From Tannerella serpentiformis (lineage in GTDB: Bacteria > Bacteroidota > Bacteroidia > Bacteroidales > Tannerellaceae), in contig NZ_CP028365.1 of assembly GCF_003033925.1 (NCBI RefSeq), positions 2,294,001 to 2,358,000 of the forward strand: a DNA stretch of 64,000 nucleotides, read 5' to 3'. The notes under the pieces are model-generated. The model had not been told where the DNA came from. It saw only the letters and a list, made by a program, of their open reading frames with translations, and ran no database searches. Below, one piece after another: positions 8,332 through 20,942 of the stretch. Made by a program: the position numbers and the translations under genes. Every line of letters begins with the position of its first letter. Positions within the stretch are counted from its first letter, which is position 1.

Positions 8332-9729
8332 TCAGTACGCGTTTTTTTCGCCTTGAAACATGTTGATCACCGTCACGTAGATGATCTTCAGATCGAGGAA
8401 GAAGGACCAGTTTTCGATGTACCACACGTCGCGCTTGACGCGCCCCTCCATCTGCTCCAGCGTCTTCGTCTCGCCGCGATAGCCCGTGATCTGCGCCCAA
8501 CCCGTGATGCCGGGTTTGACCAGATGGCGCACCATGTATTTGTCGATCAGCTTCGAGTATTGCTCGGTGTGCTTGAGCATGTGCGGCCGCGGCCCGACGA
8601 CGGACATGTCGCCCTTCAGCACGTTCACAAACTGCGGGATCTCGTCCAGATTCGTGTGTCGGAGGAAGGCCCCGATCGGCGTCGTGCGTGGGTCGTCGCG
8701 CGTGGCCTGTTTCTCGTCGGCCTCCTTGTTGACGCGCATGGTGCGGAACTTATAGCAGTCAAATTCCTTGCCGTAGAGCCCCGTGCGCTTCTGCTTGAAC
8801 AGGATCGGCCCGGGCGAGCTAAGCTTGATCAGCAGCCCGATCACGAGATAGAGCATGGGGTAAAGGAGCAGCATCACCAGCGATGAAAAGAGGATGTCAA
8901 ACGCCCGCTTCACGGCCCGGTTCGAGGCCGACTGCAGCGGCTCGTTGCGGATCGACAGCAGGGGCACGTACTCCATGATTTCCATCACCATACTTTTCTT
9001 GATGTCGCGATAAAAATCAGGCAGAATGTAGAAGCGGATCATGTGCTTCTCGGCAAACGAAAGCAGCCCCGAGATCTTCTCGCTATTGGCCCCCGGGATG
9101 GTGCAATAAATCTCGTCCACGGGGTGCGTTTCGATGAAGGCTTCCGTCTCCTTCAGCCGCCCGAGGTAGTTCGGCAGTTCGCCTCGAAGCGCCTCGTTAT
9201 CATCGAAAAAGCCGTACACATTGAAGCCGTACGCCATGTCGTTTTTGAGCACTTTATACAGCTCCAGCCCGTTCTTTCCGGCCCCCACAATGATCACGTT
9301 TTTCACGCTGTACCCCTTCCGCCGATAGATCTTTACAATCACCCGCATCACCACGCGCCACAGCGAAAAAGCGACCAACAGCGTGCCATAAAGAATGATC
9401 AGAAAGCGCGCCGATCCGTGCCCGATACGCATGAAAATGAGGCATGTGGTGAACATGATCATCTGAAACGTAATCAGCATGAACGACCGTTTGACGATGT
9501 TGTCCAAGAAGACCACCGAGAGGTGCACCCGGACGGGAACGAAGTAGAGGGCGAAGAAGTAACAGAAGTTCAGCAACAGGATGATTTCCTTGAGGCTGTG
9601 ACCGATAAGTCGCGTGTAATCAGCGCTGAGCGCACGATATAAAACGAGAAACAGGGCATTGATGAGCACCAAGTCACCCACCCCGATCAACCATTGAAGA
9701 AAATATCCCTGTCTCGAGTTTTTTTCCAT
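8332..9729 (-). CDS. Undecaprenyl-phosphate sugar phosphotransferase (polyprenyl glycosylphosphotransferase)
   Basis: The protein has about 465 residues. The N-terminal half has four or five hydrophobic helices followed by a CoA-binding-like domain (VKNVIIVGAGKNGLELYKVL). The C-terminal half is the bacterial sugar transferase domain, with one membrane helix, PGPILFKQKRTGLYGKEFDCYKFRTMR and HTNLDEIPQFVNVLKGDMSVVGPRPHM. It moves a hexose-1-phosphate onto undecaprenyl phosphate, the first step of exopolysaccharide or glycan assembly. I place the start at the ATG at 9729 rather than an upstream GTG, because the promoter at 9748 puts the transcript start near 9741. Confidence 0.93.
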   Translation of the reverse strand: MEKNSRQGYFLQWLIGVGDLVLINALFLVLYRALSADYTRLIGHSLKEIILLLNFCYFFALYFVPVRVHLSVVFLDNIVKRSFMLITFQMIMFTTCLIFMRIGHGSARFLIILYGTLLVAFSLWRVVMRVIVKIYRRKGYSVKNVIIVGAGKNGLELYKVLKNDMAYGFNVYGFFDDNEALRGELPNYLGRLKETEAFIETHPVDEIYCTIPGANSEKISGLLSFAEKHMIRFYILPDFYRDIKKSMVMEIMEYVPLLSIRNEPLQSASNRAVKRAFDILFSSLVMLLLYPMLYLVIGLLIKLSSPGPILFKQKRTGLYGKEFDCYKFRTMRVNKEADEKQATRDDPRTTPIGAFLRHTNLDEIPQFVNVLKGDMSVVGPRPHMLKHTEQYSKLIDKYMVRHLVKPGITGWAQITGYRGETKTLEQMEGRVKRDVWYIENWSFFLDLKIIYVTVINMFQGEKNAY

Positions 9730-9747
9730 TTCCACTTGAAGTTAAGG

Positions 9748-9779
9748 CAAAGGTACGGACGATTATCCCAGCGCACAAA
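9748..9779 (-). promoter_or_regulatory. Promoter of the sugar transferase - ruvX - def - TPR run
   Basis: On the minus strand TTTG (9776-9779) and TACCTTTG (9748-9755) are separated by 20 bases, matching the Bacteroidota consensus. The predicted start is only about 12 bases before the ATG at 9729. Nothing further is recognised between 9780 and 9986. Confidence 0.72.
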
Positions 9780-9986
9780 ATGGCACGAATCAGCGGATCT
9801 ACGTCGTACGGACCGGCCACACCGCCGCTTGGAAGCGCTTTTTGGGCCATCAAACGGCCCGTCATGCCGCATTCCGACCCCTTGTTTTGCGTCCGATCGC
9901 CCCCTTGTCTTATTCCCGTGCTTGGTCTCTCGTCTGTCTCTCCAAGCAGTCCTATAATCTCATTATTTCATCTGAATGTATATCTC

Positions 9987-10325
9987 CATAGCCTATGAAA
10001 GATGATATTAGTGTATTGGTTTAGTATTATTGACTATGATATTAAGTATATAGTTCGTTATTTATTTTCATAGGATATGAGGGAGTATATGCGTATAAAG
10101 AAGATATATCATAGTCTATAATTCTTTCTATTGATATGTGTAGAGGTATTCATAGCGTATAATGAGAGGTATAATCCATCTAAGGACTATTCATAGGCTA
10201 TGATTTTTATGTTTCATGCGTATAAGAACTTTCATAGCCTATGACAGATGGTATCCATTACATAAAGTATTGTCATAGACTATGATGCATACTTTTCATA
10301 TGTAGAAGGATTGTCATAGCCTATG
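9987..10325. repeat. Palindromic array E, 41-bp period, nine units, upstream of DUF6261 gene 1
   Basis: The 11-base palindrome CATAGNCTATG, usually extended to TCATAGNCTATGA, begins at 9987, 10028, 10069, 10110, 10151, 10192, 10233, 10274 and 10315, exactly 41 bp each time. Some copies are degenerate, such as TATTGACTATG and CATAGGATATG. The 30-base spacers are AT-rich and show no common sequence, unlike the other arrays. Invariant spacing without spacer conservation indicates that the distance and the word matter, not recent copying. The last copy abuts the promoter at 10348. Confidence 0.94.
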
Positions 10326-10347
10326 ACGATCGTCTCTCTTTTAGAAA

Positions 10348-10355
10348 TACCTTTG
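10348..10355 (+). promoter_or_regulatory. -7 box upstream of DUF6261 gene 1
   Basis: TACCTTTG matches TAnnTTTG. The -33 position falls on the end of the ninth palindrome of array E (TATGA, 10322-10326) instead of a TTTG. This suggests that a factor bound to the array could replace or block the -33 contact. Confidence 0.6.
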
Positions 10356-10466
10356 CGCAAGGAGGAGTTGGGTCTTTGTTCGCTGTCGAAGTGACAAAAT
10401 GGCATGCGGTCAGGCCTCGACAACTCGAAAAAGTACACATATATATAATGTAAGGAGAACGACAAA

Positions 10467-11252
10467 ATGAAAGTAGATGGATTGAGCATAGGACTGCTCC
10501 TTTCGATGGAAGATTTTGGCTATCAATCCCTGATACAGGAGATGCTTCCGGATCTGCCGCTCGAAACCGCGGATGAAGGCTATTCCGACAAACTCAAATC
10601 GGCCGTCGAGGACTATCGGGCGGTGTATCGCGCGTTCGACGACGCTGTCGAAACCTCTGGAACCACCTCTCCAGCCGTCATCGCCGCCCGCCACGACAAG
10701 GCGCGCGACAATGCCTGGCGTACCCTTCGCGCTTACGTTAAGGTCTGCACCCGCCATCCTGATCCGGACGTGGCCGCCACTTCAACCCGCGCCCTTCAAC
10801 TGATCCGTAACATCGGCGACCTCTCCATACGGAACCGTACCGACGAAACCGGGCGCCTCAATACCCTCATTCAGAGCCTCCGCGAGATTGGCGCCGCCCC
10901 ACTCGCACAGGCTGGTATTACGCCTTTCATCGACGATTTGGAGCGTAAGGATCACGCCTATCGAGAGGCTTATCAACACTGGATAGACGTTAAGGGCGAC
11001 CGTACGATTGGCCTCGTCCAACTCAAACGCCGCGCTGCCGACGCCGCCTATCGCAACCTTATTACGACTGTCAACGCCCTCATCCACCTCAATGGCGACG
11101 CACCCTACGCCGCCTTCGTGCGCTCCGTTAACGCCCTCATCAAGCGCAACAAGACGACCCTTATCACCCGCCAGACCCTCCGTGCCAAGCGTCACCACTC
11201 ACTCATAGCGCCCCCTCCCGCAACCGAAAACCAGCAGCACTCCGAATCATGA
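10467..11252 (+). CDS. DUF6261-like protein 1
   Basis: This 261-residue helical protein has no signal peptide and no enzyme motif. The core pattern is a charged N-terminal region, then ARHDKARDNAWRTLRAYVKVC, a Leu/Ile-rich middle with LNTLIQSLREIGAAPLAQAGI, then FIDDLERKDHAYREAYQHW, then DAAYRNLITTVNALIHLNGDAPYAAFVRSVNALIKR. This matches what I know of the Bacteroidota family DUF6261. An AAGGAGA ribosome-binding site precedes the ATG. The stop overlaps the rlmH start by 4 bases (ATGA), so the genes are translationally coupled. It is one of four paralogues in the window, each behind a palindromic array. The function is unknown. Confidence 0.75.
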   Translation: MKVDGLSIGLLLSMEDFGYQSLIQEMLPDLPLETADEGYSDKLKSAVEDYRAVYRAFDDAVETSGTTSPAVIAARHDKARDNAWRTLRAYVKVCTRHPDPDVAATSTRALQLIRNIGDLSIRNRTDETGRLNTLIQSLREIGAAPLAQAGITPFIDDLERKDHAYREAYQHWIDVKGDRTIGLVQLKRRAADAAYRNLITTVNALIHLNGDAPYAAFVRSVNALIKRNKTTLITRQTLRAKRHHSLIAPPPATENQQHSES

Positions 11253-11722
11253 ACGTCGAACTTTGGATGATCGGCAAAACCGACCACTCCTATTGGCGCG
11301 AAGCACAAGACGAGTATGTCCGCCGCCTGATCCACTATCTACCCTTCTCCTTACGCATCATTCCCGACGTCAAAAACGCCGCCCGCCTCACCGAATCGCA
11401 GCAAAAAGCCCAAGAAGGCCAACAGATCCTGAAAGCACTACAACCAAGCGATCAATGCATCTTACTCGACGAAAAGGGTACCGAACACACCTCCGTCGGC
11501 TTCTCTGTCTACCTCTCGAAGCGACTGCAACAGCCCTCCAGACGGCTTATTTTCGTCATTGGCGGCCCTTACGGGTTCAGTGACGCCGTCTACACCCGTG
11601 CAACAGATCGTTTATCCGTTAGCCGAATGACCTTCTCCCATCAAATGGTTCGAGTGATCTTCTTAGAACAGCTATACCGCTCAATGACGATCATAAAAGG
11701 GGAACCCTACCACCATGAATAG
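11249..11722 (+). CDS. rlmH: 23S rRNA (pseudouridine-1915-N3)-methyltransferase
   Basis: This 157-residue SPOUT methyltransferase shows the RlmH landmarks. These are the N-terminal KTDHSYWREAQDEYVRRL, the DEKGTEHTSVGFS segment, the glycine-rich cofactor knot FVIGGPYGF, and the C-terminal SRMTFSHQMVRVIFLEQLYRSMTIIKGEPYHHE. The C-terminal Tyr-His-His is diagnostic. It methylates pseudouridine 1915 in helix 69 of 23S rRNA. Its start overlaps the DUF6261 stop. Confidence 0.97.
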   Translation: MNVELWMIGKTDHSYWREAQDEYVRRLIHYLPFSLRIIPDVKNAARLTESQQKAQEGQQILKALQPSDQCILLDEKGTEHTSVGFSVYLSKRLQQPSRRLIFVIGGPYGFSDAVYTRATDRLSVSRMTFSHQMVRVIFLEQLYRSMTIIKGEPYHHE

Positions 11723-11838
11723 AGATTTTGCCTCTTGGATTGGCTGTCTTGATAAAAAAAACAGCGGTCCTCGTTTTCGTGTAGAGACTGTAAATCAGCA
11801 ATCAAGCATAATTTAACACAGCAGATGTAGTGGTAAGA

Positions 11839-11869
11839 TTTGGAAGAGAAGAAAGTCCATGTACTTTTG
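11839..11869 (+). promoter_or_regulatory. rrn promoter P1
   Basis: TTTG at 11839-11842 and TACTTTTG at 11862-11869 are 19 bases apart. Transcription would begin near 11876, roughly 480 bases before 16S. Confidence 0.72.
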
Positions 11870-12111
11870 CACCCGCTTTCGAGAGAGGGAGCGACGATAA
11901 AGATGAAATGCTGGAAGAGCGAACGGTAAGAGTCGTTAAAGAAAAAGAACTTGGAAAGCAGTCTTCTTCTTAGTTAATAGGAAGAAGTCGATATATTTAA
12001 GTGTAAGATTCAGCGACGGGAAGCTTGATAAGAGTTATCCACTCAAATGTGAGTAAAGAAGCAAGCACCGTTCAACAAGAGAGTCCACTCGAAAATTTTT
12101 TTCTCGAAAAA

Positions 12112-12144
12112 TTTGGTGGAATGAAATAAAGGGTTTTATCTTTG
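12112..12144 (+). promoter_or_regulatory. rrn promoter P2
   Basis: TTTG at 12112-12115 and TATCTTTG at 12137-12144 are 21 bases apart. The box is preceded by an AT-rich tract (TTTTTTTCTCGAAAAATTT) resembling an UP-like element. Two stacked promoters are usual for rRNA operons. Confidence 0.72.
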
Positions 12145-12355
12145 CGCCCCGAAACCTGCAAGAGAGAGCAGGTCGGAAGAAAGAAAAAATGCTAGAATGA
12201 GGAAAGTCAATAATAGATTCCTCTATCAGCGAAAGAGCGATCTTTGTAAGATTTACATGTATACAAGATGTAGTACAGAAAGAATAGAAAGTACCGTCAA
12301 TGATACAATAAGAAAAGGGCATCTATGAGCGAAGCAAAGGATATAAACAATATCA

Positions 12356-13884
<1,529 letters not shown>

Positions 13885-14081
13885 TGGAGCAAGCTCAGAA
13901 GATGTCCGATTTTCTGTATTATAGTCAAGTACTTCGTTTTAGTATGTACTACTTTCTTGTTTACATGTTATAAATAGAAGAATAAAAGAAGCTGGGTAGT
14001 TGATTCTTAGATGTTCGTAAACAATCATCATGATGAGGCTAAAGAAGAAGTTTTCCATATTCCCGGCGGAAGTTGAAAGAG

Positions 14082-14155
14082 AGTCCTATAGCTCAGTTGG
14101 TTAGAGCGCTACACTGATAATGTAGAGGTCGGCAGTTCAACTCTGCCTGGGACTA
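14082..14155 (+). tRNA. tRNA-Ile (GAT)
   Basis: The acceptor stem pairs AGTCCTA (14082) with TGGGACT (14148-14154). The anticodon GAT is at 14116-14118 and the T arm is GGCAG-TTCAACT-CTGCC. CCA is not encoded. It sits in the 16S-23S spacer as expected. Confidence 0.97.
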
Positions 14156-14170
14156 CTTAAGAGACAATAT

Positions 14171-14244
14171 GGGGGATTAGCTCAGCTGGCTAGAGCACCT
14201 GCTTTGCAAGCAGGGGGTCAACGGTTCGAATCCGTTATTCTCCA
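14171..14244 (+). tRNA. tRNA-Ala (TGC)
   Basis: The acceptor stem pairs GGGGGAT (14171) with ATTCTCC (14237-14243). The anticodon TGC is at 14205-14207 and the T arm is AACGG-TTCGAAT-CCGTT. CCA is not encoded. It lies 15 bases after tRNA-Ile. Confidence 0.97.
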
Positions 14245-14484
14245 CATAATTATCAGAACCTAGATTTGGGGATTGATAAGAATAAGATCTTTGACATTGA
14301 TGGACAAAACAAAGTAAAGACTTCGTGTTGAAGCAATATGAGAAGAAGTATCCTCAAGAGGGAATTTTACTCGGAATTGGTTCGATACAAAGGAGACTAA
14401 GAGAAATTAAGGTAAAAATCGAAAAGAAGAGCCTATAGATAAAACGGATTGTGCGTCCAGTGATGAACGATCAATTAAAGATAA

Positions 14485-17375
<2,891 letters not shown>

Positions 17376-17503
17376 AAAGAGTTTACAAGACGTTTTATCG
17401 CTACGGCCAGATGATCCCTTAAAGAAGAGTAGTAGATATCCGATGTAAAGCGGAGTCTTAACTCTTTGTTTTGTCCTGAAGATGTCAGAAGAAGAAAGAT
17501 ATT

Positions 17504-17615
<112 letters not shown>

Positions 17616-17630
17616 TTTTTGAAAGGGAAG

Positions 17631-17675
17631 TCCCTCTGTTGATCGATTAAGATCGGCGGAGGGATTCTTTTTTTT
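17631..17675 (+). terminator. Terminator of the rrn operon
   Basis: TCCCTCTG (17631-17638) pairs with CGGAGGGA (17657-17664), followed by TTCTTTTTTTT. It lies just after 5S. Confidence 0.85.
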
Positions 17676-18041
17676 GCTGTTATCCCATGTGCTTTCCCTT
17701 GAAGGAAGAAAGAGAAGAGGGCGAAGAGGAATCAAGATCTCCTCTGGGAGCGGAATAGGAGGCTTTTAGGGACGAATTCGGATTGAGGTGGGCCAAGAGA
17801 AGACAGCTACCTCTGTCGGTGGGAGAGGGACGTATTGCATACACCTCATGTGTACCCGGATTCTGATCATGCCTCTTCATAGGCCCCATAAGAGGTGAAT
17901 GTGATACGCACTCTTGCCCTAGTGCTCTCTCTTATGACCGATTTGGGATGAATAAGAACGCCCCACCGCCTACGATGGCAGTGGGGCGTTGTTTTTAGGG
18001 GAGGAGAAACGGACACCAACGGTCTCCCCCCGCTTCACGGT
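17676..18041. other. Intergenic stretch with a dispersed palindrome and a hairpin
   Basis: No gene is supported here. Near 17829 is GGGACGTATTGCATACACC, a degenerate copy of the dispersed palindrome seen elsewhere as GGGCGTATGCGATACGCCC, followed by GTGTACCCGGATT. At 17957-17996 AACGCCCCAC pairs with GTGGGGCGTT and is followed by GTTTTT. This can terminate plus-strand transcription and, less well, the minus-strand pseudogene that ends at 18042. Confidence 0.7.
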
Positions 18042-18950
18042 TTACTCCTCCGGCAGATGGATGTCGGGATTGCCGTCGCCGCCTTCTTTAGGCGATTGGG
18101 GCTGCTCCGGCTTGTCCGGCTTCTTGGGATCCTTCGGCTGATCGGGCTTCTTGGGGTCCTTCGGATCCTTGGGCTGCTTCGGCTCTTTCGGATCCTTCGG
18201 TTTACGCTGCGCATGCATTTGTCGCTGGGTGGCTCGTGTCTCGCGCGAGATTTTGTTCATGCGGTCGACGAGTTGGTCGAAGAGGGCCTTGTCATCATCG
18301 GTGGTGGCGTTGAGATAGGCCGAAAGGATGTATTGACAGACGATGTTGAAGGCCGCGTCTGTGAGCGGGCGGACCGTACTGGCTAAAGGCAGTTGGGAGT
18401 CTGCCCCGGCGAGGCTGCGTGTCTTTTGCAGCTCGATATACTCGTCGTTGATGGTGTAAGGCTGCGTGAAGGAAGCGGTCAGGCCCAGTGTGGCAATGTC
18501 GGCAGAGAAGCCGGCCATGTCTTTTTTGATACCTAAGATCAGGCTGCTCTCCTTGTCGTAAGGGGCTTTACGGGTGTCGGAATAATAGGCGCGAAGCTTT
18601 TCGTCGATGCGTTTGGCGGCTTCACGATTGGCGGAGACGGAGGAGAGTTTGTTACCGCGAACAATAAAGAAGATGCTCTCCAGCTGCTCGTCGCGTTCCT
18701 CGTCTTTCTTCAGTAGCTCGGCCGTATGGCGAGAGAAGGTTGATTCTCGGCTGAGGTCGCCTTCGGCCTCAATCCCTTTATACTAGTTGGGCATGAGGTT
18801 GGCGGGCAATTTCAGCTTGGTGTTGTCGATGGCCTTGACCAAGTCGTACTGTTTACGATGAAACATCTCATGGATCGGCAGGGTTAATCGATCCGTACTT
18901 ATTGGCTCAATGCGCAACACTCTCGGTAAATCCATTGTAAATGGTTCCAT
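18042..18950 (-). pseudogene. DUF6261-like gene 2, interrupted by an in-frame TAG
   Basis: From the ATG at 18950 the frame reads MEPFTMDLPRVLRIEPISTD and runs to LKLPANLMPN, then hits TAG at 18783-18785 (codon 56). Past it the same frame continues YKGIEAEGDLSRESTFSRH to a normal stop at 18042, so about 302 codons are otherwise intact. Gene 4 has FPAGLMEIWNGRLSREVKV at the matching place, so the TAG probably replaced a Trp or Glu codon. The C-terminus is a Pro/Lys/Asp linker ending NPDIHLPEE, almost the same ending as gene 3. Array D lies directly upstream. A downstream restart could make a shortened protein. Confidence 0.82.
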
Positions 18951-19013
18951 GTGATTTGTTTTTGGAGTTATTATAATGTGATAAATAGGCTTGCTCTATA
19001 GGGATAGCGAGAT

Positions 19014-19320
19014 CTACACTGTAGTTTCTACCAATCCCTATGCGCAAGGCCCGAACTACACTGTAGTTTTCGGGTAATAAGTCAGAAAAACGCCGTTGAC
19101 AGTGTAGATCGGCGTTTTTCAAGTCTGAAAAGCCGAATCGACAGTGTAGATCGGCGTTTTTCAAGTCTGAAAAGCCCGAATGACAGTGTAGATCGGCGTT
19201 TTTCAAGTCCGAAAAGCCGAATCGACAGTGTAGATCGGCGTTTTTCAAGTCTGAAAAGCCGAATCGACAGTGTAGATCGGCGTTTTTCAAGTCCGAAAAG
19301 CTCAATTGACAGTGTAGTTC
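19014..19320. repeat. Palindromic tandem array D, 42-bp period, eight units, upstream of DUF6261 gene 2
   Basis: Read toward the minus-strand gene, the unit anchor (CTACACTGTAG or ACAGTGTAG) occurs at 19014, 19056, 19099, 19141, 19183, 19225, 19267 and 19309, a 42-bp period. The two gene-proximal units hold a true palindrome (AACTACACTGTAGTT). The six distal units hold a second inverted repeat, TCGGCGTTTTTC...GAAAAGCCGA. The array fills the gap between pepD (ends 19332) and the DUF6261 gene, with the last palindrome centred 69 bases before its ATG. Confidence 0.92.
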
Positions 19321-19331
19321 GGGGTGATCCC

Positions 19332-20804
19332 TTACTTCTCCGGCACGGCCTCGAGGGTGGCTACGAGCAGGCGCCACGACTTCTCGACCGAGGCGATGCC
19401 CACGGCCTCGTCGGGCGAGTGCGGGTGCGTGATGTCGGGGCCGAACGAGATCATGTCCATGTCCGGATAGGCCTCCTGAATGATGCCACACTCCAGGCCG
19501 GCGTGCATGACGGTCACGTCCGGCTTACGGCCGAAGAGCGACTCGTAGGCCTTCTCCATCGTGCGCAGGATGGGCGAGTCGATGTTGGGCTGCCAGCCGC
19601 CGTAGGGGTTGGACAGCTCCACCTTGGCGCCGGCCAGCGAGAAGACGCTTTCGATCGACGAGCAGAGCGCATCCTTGCGACTCTCGGACGAGCTGCGGAC
19701 GAGGATCTTGACGTCGATCCGGCCGGCAGCGTCGTCAGACTTGACGATGGCCAGGTTCGACGACGATTCGACCGTCCCCGGGAAGTCGTGCAGCATGCTG
19801 ATCGGGCCGTTCGGGCAACCCTCGACGGCGTTGATCAGGTCGTCCTGAATCTCTTCGGGGATGAGCGTGGCGGGCAGCTCGGCCGTGCGCTCAGCCGTGA
19901 AGCGGATGTCGCCCTCCACGCCCTTGTACTCCGCGCGGTAGAGCGCCTCGTGCTCGCGGACGAGCTGCTCGACGTCGGCCACGCGGTCAGCCGGCACCGT
20001 GACGACAGCCGAGACCTCGCGCGGGATGGCGTTGCGGAGCGAGCCGCCCTCGACCGTGGCCAGGCGCACATCGTAGTGGCTGACGGCCTTCTTGAGGAAG
20101 CGGAAGAAGAGCTTGTTGGCGTTGGCGCGGCCGAGGTGGATGTCGACGCCCGAGTGGCCGCCCTTGAGTCCGGCCAGGGTCAGTCGCAGCGCCACGTCGC
20201 CCTCGGGCGTCGGCTCGCCGTCGCGATAGTGGAAGCTGATGTTCATGTCCACCCCGCCGGCGCAGCCTACGAAAAGGCGCCCCTCCTCTTCGGAGTCACC
20301 ATTGATCATGATCGTGCCCTTCAGGAAGCCGGGCTTGAGGCCCACGGCGCCGTCCATGCCCACCTCCTCGTCGATCGTGAAGAGGCCCTCCAGGGGGCCG
20401 TGCTTGATCGTCTTGTCGGTCAGGGCGGCCATAGCCAGCGAGACGCCCATGCCGTTGTCAGCGCCGAGGGTCGTGTCGCGCGCCGTGACCCACTCGCCGT
20501 CGATGTAGGCGTCGATCGGGTCGCGGAGGAAGTCGTGCGCTACGCCGGCGTTCTTCTGCGGCACCATGTCGACGTGCGCTTGCAGCACGACCGTCTGCCG
20601 CCCCTCGTAGCCCGGCGTGGCGGGTTTGCGGATGAGCACATTGCCCACCTCGTCCTGGTGCGTCTCCAGGCCATGCTTCTCTCCGAAGGCCTTGAGGTAA
20701 TCCGTTACTTGTTTCGTGTGACCCGTCGGACGCGGGATCTGTGTGAGGTCATAGAAATAACCCCAGACGGCCTCAGGGGCCAGTCTCTTGATTTCTTCTG
20801 CCAT
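19332..20804 (-). CDS. pepD: Aminoacyl-histidine dipeptidase (peptidase D, M20C)
   Basis: This 490-residue protein has the M20 metal-site motifs. LQAHVDMVPQ gives the first His, DNTTLGADNGMG the bridging Asp, FTIDEEVGMDGA the catalytic Glu-Glu, and MHAGLECGII and ITHPHSPDEAV sit near the C-terminus. The GHSGVDIH region marks the lid domain. It is a cytosolic zinc dipeptidase acting on Xaa-His and other dipeptides. Its promoter and first 30 codons are duplicated in front of the next gene upstream. Confidence 0.95.
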   Translation of the reverse strand: MAEEIKRLAPEAVWGYFYDLTQIPRPTGHTKQVTDYLKAFGEKHGLETHQDEVGNVLIRKPATPGYEGRQTVVLQAHVDMVPQKNAGVAHDFLRDPIDAYIDGEWVTARDTTLGADNGMGVSLAMAALTDKTIKHGPLEGLFTIDEEVGMDGAVGLKPGFLKGTIMINGDSEEEGRLFVGCAGGVDMNISFHYRDGEPTPEGDVALRLTLAGLKGGHSGVDIHLGRANANKLFFRFLKKAVSHYDVRLATVEGGSLRNAIPREVSAVVTVPADRVADVEQLVREHEALYRAEYKGVEGDIRFTAERTAELPATLIPEEIQDDLINAVEGCPNGPISMLHDFPGTVESSSNLAIVKSDDAAGRIDVKILVRSSSESRKDALCSSIESVFSLAGAKVELSNPYGGWQPNIDSPILRTMEKAYESLFGRKPDVTVMHAGLECGIIQEAYPDMDMISFGPDITHPHSPDEAVGIASVEKSWRLLVATLEAVPEK

Positions 20805-20871
20805 GATTTTGAATTGGGTGATAAGTGATATGGTTATTATGAGTTACATGAAAAATTCACGGGCAAATGTA
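20704..20871 (-). repeat. pepD promoter, leader and first codons (duplicated segment, original copy)
   Basis: This segment matches 21916-22083 at a constant offset of 1212 bases with only scattered changes. It includes the -7 box TACATTTG (minus strand, 20864-20871), the leader, and about 30 codons of pepD. Similarity stops sharply just past the -7 box. Confidence 0.88.
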
Positions 20872-20942
20872 GAGACGTTTGCATAGCGACGTCTCTGCGG
20901 GGTTGCTGCGGTTCTTCTCTCTCTCTGTCCTGAGGGGCTCAG

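Noticed and set aside
9987-10325. Array E resembles a CRISPR array (short repeats, unique spacers).
   Set aside because: The repeat is only 11-13 bases and palindromic, spacers are AT-rich and not protospacer-like, there is no leader or cas gene, and sister arrays have near-identical spacers.
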